A DNA stretch of 64,000 nucleotides from Prado023 sp963736425 (GTDB lineage Bacteria; Actinomycetota; Actinomycetes; S36-B12; CAIYMF01), in NCBI GenBank assembly GCA_963736425.1, contig CAVTOX010000017.1, forward strand, positions 124,001 through 188,000. The letters run 5' to 3'. The translations under genes and the position numbers were made by a program. Shown piece by piece: positions 27,562 to 37,208 of the stretch. Each line of letters opens with the position of its first letter. Position 1 is the stretch's first letter. The notes under the pieces are model-generated. The model had not been told where the DNA came from. It saw only the letters and a list, made by a program, of their open reading frames with translations, and did not search any database.

Positions 27562-28197
27562 GTGACTGCACGCATCCTGATCGTGGACAACTACGACTCG
27601 TTCGTCTTCAACCTCGCCCAGTACCTCGCGCAGCTCGGTGCGGAGGTCGATGTCCAGCGCAATGACGAGGTGTCGACCGGGGATGCGGGCGGCTATGACG
27701 GCGTGCTGCTGTCCCCAGGACCGGGTGACCCGCACGATGCCGGAGTGTGCATGGACATGGTCAGCGCCTGCGCCGGTCAGGTCCCGCTCTTCGGGGTGTG
27801 CCTGGGACATCAGGCCATCGGTGCGGTCTTCGGCGGGGTGGTCTCACGTGCCCCGGAGCTGCTGCACGGCAAGACCTCGATGGTGCACCACACGGGCGTC
27901 GGGGTCCTGGCCGGGCTGCCGGACCCGTTCCGTGCGACGCGCTACCACTCCCTCGCCGTCGAGCGCGGGTCAGTGCCCGAGGAGCTGGAGATCACGGGCT
28001 GGACCGACTCCGGTGTCGTGATGGCCCTGCGGCACCGCGAGTTCGACATCGAGGGCGTCCAGTTCCACCCCGAGTCCGTGCTCACCGAGGGCGGCCACCT
28101 GCTTCTGGCCAACTGGTTGGCGCGGTGCGGTGATCCGGGTGCGGTGCAGCGCGCTGATGGCTTGGCCCCGGTCGTGGGCGCGGTCACGACGACCTGA
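27562..28197 (+). CDS. pabA: Glutamine amidotransferase PabA/TrpG
   Basis: Class I glutamine amidotransferase that supplies ammonia for p-aminobenzoate or anthranilate synthesis. 211 residues: N-terminal DNYDSFVFNLAQYL, LLSPGPGDP, nucleophile Cys in GVCLGHQAIG, and the His/Glu pair in VQFHPESVLT. The synthase partner (PabB/TrpE) is not in the window. In many relatives a ser/thr kinase cluster follows on the opposite strand; here a DapC-like gene converges instead. Confidence 0.92.
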   Translation: MTARILIVDNYDSFVFNLAQYLAQLGAEVDVQRNDEVSTGDAGGYDGVLLSPGPGDPHDAGVCMDMVSACAGQVPLFGVCLGHQAIGAVFGGVVSRAPELLHGKTSMVHHTGVGVLAGLPDPFRATRYHSLAVERGSVPEELEITGWTDSGVVMALRHREFDIEGVQFHPESVLTEGGHLLLANWLARCGDPGAVQRADGLAPVVGAVTTT

Positions 28198-28250
28198 GTC
28201 GTCCCCGCGAACCTGGGGCGCCGCGCCCGTAGCCGCTGGCAGGACCGGCC

Positions 28251-29418
28251 TCAGCCGAGCGCCGTCCTGAGCCTGCCCAGAGCCTCGAGCAGGACCTCCG
28301 GGCGCTTGCAGAACGCCCACCTGACCCAGGACTGTCCCACCGACCGGTCGTCGCAGAAGGGGGCCACGGGGATGGCGACCACCCCGGCCCGCCGCGGCAG
28401 CTCGGCGCAGAAGAGCTCGCCGCTGTCGTAGCCCGACCGAGGTGACGTCGGTGAGCAGGAAGTAGGTCCCCTCGCTGGGCAGGACGTCCAGGCCGAGCCC
28501 GGCCAGCCCGTCGGTGAGCAGGTCGCGCTGATGGGCCAGCGTGCCGCGGAAGGTGTCCCAGTGCTCTGGGGGCAGGCTGTTCAGCCCCTCGGCCACGGCC
28601 CACTGGAACGGTCCACCCGAGACGTAGCTCAGGTGCTGGCGGATCACCCGGACAGCACTGATCAGGTCCGCGGGGCCGGTGGCCCAGCCCACCTTCCACC
28701 CCGTGAACGACAGGCTCTTGCCCGCGGAGCCCACCGTGATGGTCCGCTCGGCCATGCCCGGAAGGGTCGCGAGGGGGACGTGCGGGTGTCCGTCGAACCA
28801 GAGGTGCTCGTAGGCCTCGTCGGAGAGCACCACGAGGTCGGCGGCGATTGCCTCCCGCGCGAGGGCGGCCAACTCCGCCCCGGTGAGGACGGCGCCGGTC
28901 GGGTTGTGCGGCGAGTTGACGATCAGCATCCGGCTGCGCGCGGTGATGCGCGCCCGCAGGGCCATCGGGTCCGGTCGGAATGTCCCAGGGACAGGGGGGA
29001 CACTGACGCGCACGCCGCCGGCGAGGTCGATGGCCGCGGCGTACAGGTCGAACCAGGGCTCGAGGACCAGCACCTCGTCCCCGGGCTCCACGAACGCCAG
29101 GACGCAGGCGACGATGGCCTCCGAGGCCCCGGTGGTCACCACCACGTCCGTGGCCGGGTCCCAGGTCACGCCGTACCACGCCTCCTGGTGCGCACAGATC
29201 GCCCGCCGAAGCTCGGGCAGCCCGTGCGCGGGTGGGTACTGCGCACCTCGACCCTCGGCGATCGCAGCCAGGGCGGCGTCGCGCACGAGTTCCGGGCCAT
29301 CGGTGTCCGGGAATCCCTGGCCGAGATTGATCGCCCCGACCGAGGTGGCCAGGGCCGACATCTCGCCGAAGATGCTGCGGCGATGGGGCTGCATCCGCCG
29401 CACGAGCGGGTGGGTCAT
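28251..29418 (-). CDS. dapC: DapC-like aminotransferase (one apparent frameshift)
   Basis: PLP-dependent class I aminotransferase, closest by memory to actinobacterial N-succinyldiaminopimelate aminotransferase, which serves lysine and peptidoglycan precursor synthesis. Motifs: GAINLGQGFPDTDGP, NSPHNPTGAV, and the PLP lysine in SAGKSLSFTGWKVGW. At plus-strand CCC 28432-28434 one extra base shifts the frame; removing it restores YDSGELFCAELPRRAGV ... WAFCKRPEVLLEALG and a natural stop. 388 residues, normal length. A kynurenine or methionine aminotransferase role is the main alternative. Confidence 0.8.
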
Positions 29419-29458
29419 TGGCCCACCCCACGGTGCAGGCGTCGCAGGGACACGTGGG

Positions 29459-30232
29459 TCACTTCCCGGTCAGGCCGGACCGGGAGGCCATGGTGCCCGC
29501 CCGCCGGAGCAGTGGGCGGGGCGTGTACTGCACGGCCAGTGCCAGGGCGCTGTACCGCTTGGACGGGACACTGACCGTGCGCCCGGCGCGGGCCGCCGCG
29601 AGTCCGTCACGGGCCACTCGTCGCGAGTCCAGCCAGACCCAGTCCGGGTAGGCCGATACGTCCATGTCGGCGCGATCGTGGAACTCCGTGTGGGTGAACC
29701 CTGGGCAGACGGCCGTGGCTGTCACCCCGGTCCCTGAGAGTTCGGCACCCAGGCCCTCGGTGAAGACAGTGACCCAGGACTTCGCCGCGGAGTAGGTGCC
29801 GATCGGCATCCATCCGGCCACGCTGGACACATTGACCACGATCCCGTGTCCCCGCTGCACCATGCCCGGCAGGGCTGCATGGGTCAGCCGCAACGTGGCC
29901 CGGACCAGGACATCGAGCAGGCGTTCCTCGTCGGACAGGTCCCCTGCGACGAAGTCCTGGTTGACGCCGAACCCGGCATTGTTCACCAGGACGTCGATCG
30001 GCGCTGAGGGATCGGCGAGGCGATCCATCACGGCCCTGCAGCCGGCATCGGTGGCCAGGTCAGCGGTCAGGACATCGACAGTGACACCGTGCTCGGCGGC
30101 AAGTCGTTCGGCCAGGGCCTCAAGACGGTCGGTGCTTCGTGCCACCAGGACGAGGTCGGATCCCTCGGCGGCCAGTTCCTCGGCGAAGGCAAGGCCAATC
30201 CCTGCGGTCGCGCCGGTGATGCATGCAGTCAT
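29459..30232 (-). CDS. Short-chain dehydrogenase/reductase
   Basis: 257-residue classical SDR with the NAD(P) motif ITGATAGIGLAFAEEL, NNAGFG, the active-site Ser in VNVSSVAG and YSAAK. The C-terminal part is basic. The substrate is unknown. It lies 22 bases after the small hydrolase gene on the same strand, 40 bases before dapC. Confidence 0.85.
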   Translation of the reverse strand: MTACITGATAGIGLAFAEELAAEGSDLVLVARSTDRLEALAERLAAEHGVTVDVLTADLATDAGCRAVMDRLADPSAPIDVLVNNAGFGVNQDFVAGDLSDEERLLDVLVRATLRLTHAALPGMVQRGHGIVVNVSSVAGWMPIGTYSAAKSWVTVFTEGLGAELSGTGVTATAVCPGFTHTEFHDRADMDVSAYPDWVWLDSRRVARDGLAAARAGRTVSVPSKRYSALALAVQYTPRPLLRRAGTMASRSGLTGK

Positions 30233-30254
30233 GGACCCAGTGTGCCCCAGCCGG

Positions 30255-30767
30255 TCAGGGCATCGAGTCGGGCCAGCCCTTCGCGATGGCGGTCACTGCT
30301 GCGATCGGGTCGCCCTCGACGGTCGACCAGCCGCGCAGTCGGGCAGCGGCGGCGGGTGCGCCGTCGGCGTCCGGGCTGGTCACGTGGACCACCGGGGCGT
30401 CCGGCCAGTCCGTGCCCGCCCGACTCGGGTCCGGCAGAGGTCCATCGACCACGACGTAGGCCACGACGTTGCGGCGCGAGGCCCGCTGGGAGAACCCCAG
30501 GGCCGCAACCGCCCGGTTGGCCTCCCCGGAGCTCACCAGGATCAGCGGGCCCTCGACCTGTGCGGCGGTGATCGCGATCGCCTGGTCGGCCACCCATGCC
30601 GCGATCCCCAGACGCTCGTCGGTTGCCTCCGCGCCCTCGCGGGGCTGCATGTGCGGGATCACCACAGGGATCCCCCAGCCGGCCAGTACGCCCGCGAGCT
30701 CGCGGCGCTGCCCATCAGGGGCCCGCGGGTCGAGCGCCGGACAGAGGATGACCGTGACGCCGGTCAT
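30255..30767 (-). CDS. Alpha/beta-hydrolase-like protein
   Basis: 170 residues with alternating hydrophobic strands (TVILCPALDPRAP, PLILVSSGEANRAVAAL, VVAYVVVDGPLP, APVVHVTSP). SSGEA could be a nucleophile elbow, but no full catalytic triad is clear, so enzyme activity is uncertain. It begins one base after pyrE and is probably co-translated with it. A conserved pyrE neighbour in actinobacteria by memory; function unknown. Confidence 0.65.
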   Translation of the reverse strand: MTGVTVILCPALDPRAPDGQRRELAGVLAGWGIPVVIPHMQPREGAEATDERLGIAAWVADQAIAITAAQVEGPLILVSSGEANRAVAALGFSQRASRRNVVAYVVVDGPLPDPSRAGTDWPDAPVVHVTSPDADGAPAAAARLRGWSTVEGDPIAAVTAIAKGWPDSMP

Positions 30768-30768
30768 G

Positions 30769-31308
30769 TCAGTCGAGGCCCAGATCGGCCAACTGGTAGG
30801 CGGCCCGGTACTCCAGGCCCGCCTCGGCGATCATGCCGGCCGCCCCGCGCTCGACGATCACCGCCACGCCCACCACCTCGGCGCCGGCCTCCCGGAGCGC
30901 CTCGACGGCGGCCATCACCGAGCCGCCGGTGGTCGAGGTGTCCTCCACGGCGAGCACCCGCCGGCCGACGACATCCGGGCCCTCGATGCGCCGCTGCAGG
31001 CCGTGGGCCTTCTCCTCCTTGCGCACCACGAAGGCATCGAGCCGCCTCCCGCGCGCCGCGGCGGCGTGCAGCATGGCCGTGGCCACGGGGTCAGCACCCA
31101 GGGTCAGCCCACCCACGGCGTCATAGGACAGGTCCGCGGTCAGGTCGAGCATGACCTCGCCCACCAGCGGCGCCGCATGGCCGTCCAGGGTCACCCGGCG
31201 CAGGTCCACGTAGTAGTCAGCCTCACGTCCCGAGGACAGCACGACCCGTCCGTGCACGACGGCCTTGGTCCGGATCTGGTCGAGGAGTTGCTCACGCGCG
31301 TCAGTCAC
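30769..31308 (-). CDS. pyrE: Orotate phosphoribosyltransferase
   Basis: Converts orotate and PRPP to OMP in pyrimidine synthesis. 179 residues with SSGREADYYVDLRR, the GLTLGADPVATAML loop, and the PRPP motif VLAVEDTSTTGGSV. The start is GTG at 31308: TAGGGT lies seven bases upstream with no ribosome site, so it is leaderless; the 16 extra upstream codons are not needed. Confidence 0.94.
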   Translation of the reverse strand: MTDAREQLLDQIRTKAVVHGRVVLSSGREADYYVDLRRVTLDGHAAPLVGEVMLDLTADLSYDAVGGLTLGADPVATAMLHAAAARGRRLDAFVVRKEEKAHGLQRRIEGPDVVGRRVLAVEDTSTTGGSVMAAVEALREAGAEVVGVAVIVERGAAGMIAEAGLEYRAAYQLADLGLD

Positions 31309-31371
31309 GGCAACAACCCTAGGTCCTGCATGGGTGCGGCGGACGCAGCGCCGCACGGCACAGCGCCGGCT

Positions 31372-32070
31372 TCAGGAGGCGGGCTCCACGGCCGCTGCCT
31401 GCGCTGCCTTCGACTCGCGGCGGTGGCGGAAGGTCTCGAAGCCGATCGGGATGATCGACAGTGCCACGATGCCGATGAGGATCAGCTCGATGTGGTCCTT
31501 CACGAACGGGATGCCGCCCAGGTAGTAGCCGAGCAGGGTCACTCCTGTGGCCCACACGACACCACCGATGGTCGAGTACAGGGCGTAGGTGCGCAGGTCC
31601 ATCCGCCCGACCCCGGCCATGGCCGTGATGAACGTCCGCACGATCGGCACGAACCGGGCCAGGACGATCGCCCGGGACCCGTACTTGTCGAAGAAGCCGT
31701 GGGTCTTGTCGACGTACTCCTGGCGGAAGAACCGAGAGTCCGGCCGGTTGAACAGGGGGGGTCCGGCGCGGTAGCCGATCCAGTAGCCCGTCAGGTTGCC
31801 CGCGACGGCCGCGAGGGACAGCAGCAGGCAGGCCACCTGGATGGGGATGTCGATCACGCCGCTGGCGATGAACAGGCCCACCATGAACAGCAGCGAGTCA
31901 CCGGGCAGGAAGAACCCGATGAGCAGCCCGCACTCGGCGAAGATGATCCCCAGGGCGATCCAGAAGGCGGCTGTGCCGAACCGGTCGAGGTTCTGCGGGT
32001 CGAGCCAGTCGGGGCCGAGGGTGCTCACGATCGAGGGGACCACCGACGCGACGGACAGGCTCAGGCTCAC
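31372..32070 (-). CDS. DedA family membrane protein
   Basis: 232-residue polytopic membrane protein of the DedA/SNARE-associated family, thought to be lipid scramblases or transporters. Motifs: FAECGLLIGFFLPGDSLLF, the membrane-dipping GNLTGYWIGYRAG, and FVPIVRTFITAMAGVGRM with the conserved Arg. GTG at 32070 has TAACCT seven bases upstream (leaderless). The open frame runs far upstream over the trmH gene but that part is a shadow. Confidence 0.92.
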   Translation of the reverse strand: MSLSLSVASVVPSIVSTLGPDWLDPQNLDRFGTAAFWIALGIIFAECGLLIGFFLPGDSLLFMVGLFIASGVIDIPIQVACLLLSLAAVAGNLTGYWIGYRAGPPLFNRPDSRFFRQEYVDKTHGFFDKYGSRAIVLARFVPIVRTFITAMAGVGRMDLRTYALYSTIGGVVWATGVTLLGYYLGGIPFVKDHIELILIGIVALSIIPIGFETFRHRRESKAAQAAAVEPAS

Positions 32071-32080
32071 CTGCAGAAGG

Positions 32081-32694
32081 TTACCCCGCCCCGTGGCTGG
32101 CGGGTCCCAGATGCGTCCGGGCCCAGCTGTGCATGGCGATGGCTGCGGCGGCCGCGACGTTGATGGATCGGGTGGACCCGTACTGGCTGATGGACAGCAC
32201 CGCCTCGGACCCTGCGATGGCCGTGCGGACTGAGGCCGGGCCCCTCCTGGCCGAACAGCAGCACGCACCTGCGCGGCATCGCGTACTCGTCGATCGGGAT
32301 GGCCCCGGGCACGACGTCGATGGCCAGGATCGGCAGTCCCTGTGCCCGCGCCCAGCCCTGCAGGTCCTCGGGGTCGGGATGGTGGGTGATGCTCAGGTAG
32401 GCATCGGTGACCATGGCCCCGCGCCGGTTCCAGCGGCGGCGGCCCACGACATGCACCCCGGCGACGTTGAACGCGTTGGCGGTGCGCACGATCGAGCCGA
32501 TGTTCAGGTCGTGCTCGATGTTCTCGATCGCCACGTGCAGCGGGGAGCGCCGGGTGTCGAGGTCGGCCACGATCGCCTGCGACCGTCCAGTAGCGGTAGG
32601 CGTCCACGACGTTGCGGGAGTCGCCGTGGGCCAGCAGCTCCGGGTCCAGTCGGGGGTCGTCGGGCCAGGGCAGGGGGTGGGGTCCGACGGGCAC
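32081..32694 (-). CDS. SpoU/TrmH family RNA 2'-O-methyltransferase (two apparent frameshifts)
   Basis: Methylates a ribose in tRNA or rRNA. Three stretches in different frames make one protein of about 203 residues: LDPELLAHGDSRNVVDAYRYW; AIVADLDTRRSPLHVAIENI ... GSIVRTANAF ... VLLFGQEGPG; and SEAVLSISQYGSTRSINVAA. The last two are SpoU motifs 2 and 3 (knotted SAM site). One extra base near 32581-32587 and one in plus-strand CCCC 32241-32244 account for both breaks. GTG at 32694 has TACCCT seven bases upstream. Confidence 0.85.
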
Positions 32695-32754
32695 GTGGCC
32701 AAGGGTACGAGTGCGATTTCCGCCGCGGGACCCACCGCCCGTAGAATTCTCGGC

Positions 32755-32842
32755 GGTGGCGTGTCCGAGCGGCCAAAGGAGCACGACTCGAAATCGTGTG
32801 TGGGTGATGAGCCCACCGTGGGTTCGAATCCCACCGCCACCG
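32755..32842 (+). tRNA. tRNA-Ser (CGA)
   Basis: 88-base class II tRNA: acceptor GGTGGCG pairs with CGCCACC, anticodon CGA at 32789-32791 in a CACGA/TCGTG stem, a long variable arm, T-arm GTGGGTTCGAATCCCAC. TAGAAT at 32742-32747 puts the expected transcription start at or one base before the mature 5' end. Confidence 0.97.
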
Positions 32843-32876
32843 CCGCATCGACGCACTGACCCGTCTGGGTCACATT

Positions 32877-32904
32877 GGCCCGGGCCCCGATCAGGGTCCG
32901 GGCC
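32877..32904 (+). terminator. Hairpin after tRNA-Ser
   Basis: An 11-bp stem, GGCCCGGGCCC (32877-32887) with GGGTCCGGGCC (32894-32904), one G-U pair, six-base loop. No U-tract follows. It likely ends the tRNA-Ser transcript. Unlike tRNA-Ala and tRNA-Pro, no trailer repeat follows. Confidence 0.6.
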
Positions 32905-33011
32905 CTCGTGTGTCGCGCGCCCTGCACCTCGCCAACCCGCCGCGTAGGCTTGCCCGCGTTGGCGTGCGACCCACAGCCAGCGCCGGCGTCGAGTCCTCCA
33001 GGAGTCCTTCC

Positions 33012-33539
33012 ATGAGCCCCGTCCATGACCTGCTCACCGACCAGATCGGCCATGAGTTCTACGCGTCCCAGCAGTACGTCGCCATCGCCGTCTGGTACGA
33101 CCAGCAGGCCCTGCCCCAGCTCGCCGCGCACTTCTACGCTCAAGCGGTCGAGGAGCGCAACCACGCGATGATGATCGTGCAGTACCTGATGGACCGTGAG
33201 GCCGAGGTCGTGATCCCCGGGGTGCCGGCGGTGCGCAACGAGTTCGCGTCGGTGGTCGAGCCGCTGGAGCTGGCACTGGCCCAGGAGCGCCTGGTCACCT
33301 CTCAGTTCGAGGCCCTGATCGCACTGGCCCGCGCGGAGTCGGACTACCTCGGTGAGCAGTTCATGCACTGGTTCCTCAAGGAGCAGGTGGAGGAGGTCGC
33401 GTCCATCTCCACGCTCCTGCAGGTGGCGCGCCGCGTGGGCGAGAACGTGATGCTCGTCGAGGACTACCTGGCGCGCGAGACCGGTGCCGGCGGTGGCGCG
33501 GACCCGACGGCTCCCACGGCCGCTGGCGGGGCGCTGTAG
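33012..33539 (+). CDS. Ferritin
   Basis: Non-haem ferritin that stores iron after ferroxidase oxidation. 175 residues with four long helices: DLLTDQIGHEFYASQQYVA (first ferroxidase Glu), AQAVEERNHAMMIVQYL (Glu and His ligands), ALAQERLVTSQFEALI and FLKEQVEEVASISTLL. The ATG at 33012 follows AGGAG. The C-terminal tail is Gly/Ala/Thr-rich. In M. tuberculosis the related BfrB is iron-regulated; I see no IdeR box here. Confidence 0.93.
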   Translation: MSPVHDLLTDQIGHEFYASQQYVAIAVWYDQQALPQLAAHFYAQAVEERNHAMMIVQYLMDREAEVVIPGVPAVRNEFASVVEPLELALAQERLVTSQFEALIALARAESDYLGEQFMHWFLKEQVEEVASISTLLQVARRVGENVMLVEDYLARETGAGGGADPTAPTAAGGAL

Positions 33540-33591
33540 GCCTGCTTGAGGTCGTGCGGGAGTTACGCGGTCGTAGTTACACGGGTGTGAG

Positions 33592-33612
33592 TTATCCCCA
33601 GATGTGGATAGC
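33592..33612. promoter_or_regulatory. Imperfect DnaA box pair upstream of dnaX
   Basis: TTATCCCCA (33592-33600) and, on the minus strand, CTATCCACA (33604-33612), each one base off consensus and facing each other. They lie about 45 bases upstream of the dnaX -10 hexamer, so DnaA could influence dnaX. Confidence 0.4.
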
Positions 33613-33668
33613 TTGGGGATTGTGGATTCCCGTCCTCGATGTCGGCGCGCACCGTTAGGGTGAGCGAC

Positions 33669-35869
33669 GTGGCACTGGCGCTCTATCGGACCTATCGGCC
33701 GGGCTCGCTGGCCGAGGTGATCGGCCAGGAGCACGTGACCGAACCGTTGGCGCGCGCCCTCGACTCGGGTCGGACCCACCACGCGTACCTGTTCTCGGGT
33801 CCGCGTGGGTGTGGCAAGACCTCCACCGCGCGCATCATGGCGCGGTCACTGAACTGCGAGCAGGGGCCTCGGGCGCAACCGTGCGGGCAGTGCCGCAGCT
33901 GCGTCGAGCTGGCACCCAACGGACCCGGCTCGATGGACGTGGTGGAACTCGACGCCGCCACGCACCGCGGCATCGACGATGCCCGCGACCTGCGCGAGAA
34001 GGCCATCTACGCCCCCGCTGCCAGTCGGTTCAAGATCTACATCATCGACGAGGCCCACCAGCTGACCAACGAGGCGGCCAACGCCCTGCTCAAGCTGGTC
34101 GAGGAGCCACCCCCGCACCTGCGGTTCATCTTCGCCACGACCGAGCCGGACAAGATCATCCCGACGATCCGCTCGCGGACGTTCCACTACGGCTTCCGGC
34201 TGGTCCCGGCGCGGACCCTGGCCGATCACCTCGGCTCGGTCTGCCGATCGGAGGGGGTCCCGGCGGAGGCTCCCGCGCTGGCGATCGTGGCTCGGGCCGG
34301 CGCCGGAAGCGTCCGGGACAGCCTGTCGGTCCTGGGTCAGCTGCTCGCGGGTGCCGGTCCCGAGGGCCTGACCTACGCCGACGCGATCTCCGCCCTGGGC
34401 CTGACGGACACCAGCCTCATCGACGAGTTCGTCGCTGCCCTGTCCGCCGGGTCGGCCGCCGACATGTTCGGCATCGTGGACGTCGTGATCTCCGCCGGTC
34501 ACGATCCGCGCAGGTTCGTCACCGACGTCCTGGACCGGTTGCGCGACCTGATCATCCTGCGGGCCGATCACGAGGCACTGGCCAAGGGCCTCATCGACGT
34601 CCCGGACGACGAGGGCCAGCGGATGGTGACCCAGGCCCAGTCCCTGGGACTGGCCGAGCTGCTCCCGCGCCGCCGATCTGGTCAGCGTCGGACTCGGCCA
34701 GATCAAGGGCGCCACGGCCCCGCGGCTGCAGCTCGAGCTGCTCTGCGCCCGGCTGGCACTGCCGGGTCCAGGAGACGATCTCAGCGCCGTCCTGGCCCGC
34801 CTGGATCGACTGGAGCGGGGGCGGATCAGCCGCCCTGGCGACCGGACAGGGCGCGGCGGGTGAGCCGACCGGGGAGTCGCGGCGGGTCCCGCACCGTCGG
34901 CGGCGCGGACGTCCCGGCCCAGGCCGGCACCGCCGATGCCGATCCCACCGGCCCGAGGTTCCGCGGCCCTCGTCCACCTCGTCCGGTCCACCGCCCGACC
35001 TCGACTGCGTCCAGGTGGCCCGGCCGCACCGCCGCGCCGCCCGGAGCTCCGCCGGGATGCCCCGTCGGTGGCACCGACACCGGTGACCTCGGACGCCGCC
35101 AGGTACCGGCGGTGGAAATCGACACGTCGAACGATCCGGGAGAGACGGGGACCACGGGGACGGGGGGGACCCAGGGGCTCCCATCCGCTGAGGCTGCTGC
35201 GACCGCGACCGCGACCGCGACCGCGACCGTTCCGGATGCCCTGCCCCCGTCCCCGGCGTCAGCGCGCTCGGCGACCGCCGCTCCGGGTGACGACACCGTG
35301 ATCACCCGGATCCGTGACGCGTGGCCGTCGATCCTCGATCGACTGGCCTCGTCGAGCCGGGTGGCCTGGACGGCGTTCCACGCTGCCACCCCGGTCTCCT
35401 GCACCAACGGCGCCCTGGCGGTCGCGGTCGCCGAACCGGGCAACGTGCGGGCCATCGCCCAACGTGGCCACGACGAGCGGCTGCGGCAGGCAATCATCGA
35501 TGTCCTGGCCCTCGACCTCACGATCGATGTCCTGCATGACCCCGAGCCCGCGCGGCCCCCGCTGTCCGGTACCGGGGTGGGCGCCAACGCGGCCACCGTG
35601 GCGGAGGGGGCCCCCGCGGTCAGCGCCGGGAGTCCAGCGGCCGATGCCACCCGATCGACCACGGTGTCCGGTGCCCCACGCCCGACCTCCGGGCCGACCT
35701 CGCGCCCCGCCGACGTCGTCCGGAAGGCCGGTTCCGCCCCAGCACCGACGACCTGCCTGATGAGCCCAGCCCTGACGATCCGGACGTTGATCCCGGTGGC
35801 GCGCATGGCCTTGCCCTGATCACCAGGGAGCTCGGCGCCAAACCCATCGGCGAGATCGACCACTCCTAG
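33669..35869 (+). CDS. dnaX: DNA polymerase III gamma/tau subunit (several apparent frameshifts)
   Basis: Clamp-loader ATPase. Leaderless start: TAGGGT (33656-33661) is seven bases before GTG 33669, giving ALALYRTYRP. The ATPase domain is intact: GPRGCGKTST, a four-Cys zinc site (CEQGPRAQPCGQCRSC), DEAHQL, IRSRTFHY. Near 34682 an extra base shifts the frame into SRAADLVSVGLGQIKGATA; the Pro/Ala-rich linker carries at least one more indel; the tau C-terminal region (WPSILDRLASSSRVAWTAF) resumes, and a last shift near 35745 leads to LPDEPSPDDPD ... GEIDHS and a stop at 35869. No slippery heptamer is seen at any break, so errors are likelier than programmed shifting. Confidence 0.9.
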
Positions 35870-35878
35870 GGGCTGGGC

Positions 35879-36484
35879 ATGTACGAGGGGATCATCCAGG
35901 ACGTCATCGACGGTCTCAGCCGCCTGCCCGGGATCGGGCCCAAGGGTGCCCAGCGGATCGCCTTCCACCTGCTCAAGGCCGACCCGCAGGAGGTCGCGGA
36001 CCTCGCCGAGGCCCTGCTCACGCTGCGCGAGAAGGTCCAGTTCTGCGAGATCTGCGGCAACGTCTCGCAGGAGCAGACGTGTGGGATCTGCCGGGACCCC
36101 CGACGCGACCCGTCGCTGCTCTGCGTCGTCGAGGAGAGCAAGGACGTTGTCGCCATCGAGCGGACCCGCGAGTTCCGGGGCCGGTACCACGTGCTCGGTG
36201 GGGCGATCAGCCCGATGGAGGGCATCGGTCCCGACGACCTGCGCATCCGCGAGCTGATGGCGCGCCTGGCCGACGGATCCGTGGTCGAGGTCATCCTGGC
36301 AACGGATCCGAACCTCGAGGGTGAGGCCACGGCCACCTATCTGGCGCGCCTGATGAGCGCGCTCGGCCTGGTCGTGTCACGGTTGGCCAGTGGACTCCCC
36401 GTAGGGGGTGACCTCGAGTTCGCCGACGAGGTGACTCTCGGCCGGGCGTTCGAGGGACGACGACGGATCGGAGGGCAGGCATGA
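35879..36484 (+). CDS. recR: Recombination mediator RecR
   Basis: 201-residue ring-forming protein that works with RecF and RecO in gap repair. HhH GLSRLPGIGPKGAQRIAFHL at the N-terminus, C4 zinc finger CEICGNVSQEQTCGIC, and Toprim CVVEESKDVVAIERT then LATDPNLEGEATATYL. ATG at 35879 is nine bases after the dnaX stop; the stop overlaps the next gene (ATGA). Confidence 0.97.
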   Translation: MYEGIIQDVIDGLSRLPGIGPKGAQRIAFHLLKADPQEVADLAEALLTLREKVQFCEICGNVSQEQTCGICRDPRRDPSLLCVVEESKDVVAIERTREFRGRYHVLGGAISPMEGIGPDDLRIRELMARLADGSVVEVILATDPNLEGEATATYLARLMSALGLVVSRLASGLPVGGDLEFADEVTLGRAFEGRRRIGGQA

Positions 36485-37083
36485 GTGTCGACGAAGCACC
36501 CATGGAGGGTGCGATGGCGGTGCTCACCACGCCCGCCACCCCGGTCGAGGACGACCTGGTCACCCTGGCCGACAGCCTGGCCGAGACCTCAGCCCGATTC
36601 GTTCAGGCCACCGAGGCGGTGGCAGCCGGGATCGGGGAGGACCACGCGATCGCGATCCTCCTGCTGGAGGTCTCCGACGTGATGGCGATGGGCGCACGAC
36701 TCGGCGCGATCGACGATGTCGTCCCCGAGGGCCGCTTCGAGCCGGATGCGGGCGTCGAACCCGACGTCGATCGCCTGCGGGCGGCGCTGGCCGATCGGCT
36801 GGCGCCAGTCGATTCCTACATCGAGGTGTTCGATCCGTACGCGAGCCCCGAGTTGGTTCCCGGCAGGCTCTCCGATGACCTCACTGCCATCGTCTCGGAC
36901 CTCCTGCACGGCCTGGCACACCACACTGCGGGGCGCACCCTCGAGGCCCTGTGGTGGTGGCAGACGACGTACCTGAGCTCCTGGGGTGATTCCGGGGCGA
37001 TGGCCCTGCGGGCATTGCGCTCCCTGGTGTCCCATGTCCGCGCCGGCGCGCCGCTCGAGGTCTCCGGAGAGCCTGACCGGTAG
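36481..37083 (+). CDS. DUF5063 protein
   Basis: 200 residues, mostly helical, acidic, with the conserved core YIEVFDPYASPELVPGRLSD and a Trp-rich EALWWWQTTYLSSWGDSGAMALRAL. The family is found directly after recR in actinobacteria; its role is unknown, but co-translation with recR (ATGA overlap) suggests a repair or replication link. Confidence 0.8.
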   Translation: MSVDEAPMEGAMAVLTTPATPVEDDLVTLADSLAETSARFVQATEAVAAGIGEDHAIAILLLEVSDVMAMGARLGAIDDVVPEGRFEPDAGVEPDVDRLRAALADRLAPVDSYIEVFDPYASPELVPGRLSDDLTAIVSDLLHGLAHHTAGRTLEALWWWQTTYLSSWGDSGAMALRALRSLVSHVRAGAPLEVSGEPDR

Positions 37084-37208
37084 CCCTCGGGCGCCCTCCA
37101 GCCCGCTCGTCAGAGGGGCAGGGTCACCACGATCAGGGCGAGGCTCCGTGACGACCCCCTAGAATTGGGCCCCAGAACGCCCAAGACCACCACCGGGAGC
37201 ACGCGATC

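Noticed and set aside
33669..35869. Programmed frameshifting of dnaX to make gamma and tau
   Set aside because: No A- or G-type slippery heptamer with a downstream structure at the breaks, and three separate shifts are needed; errors explain it better.
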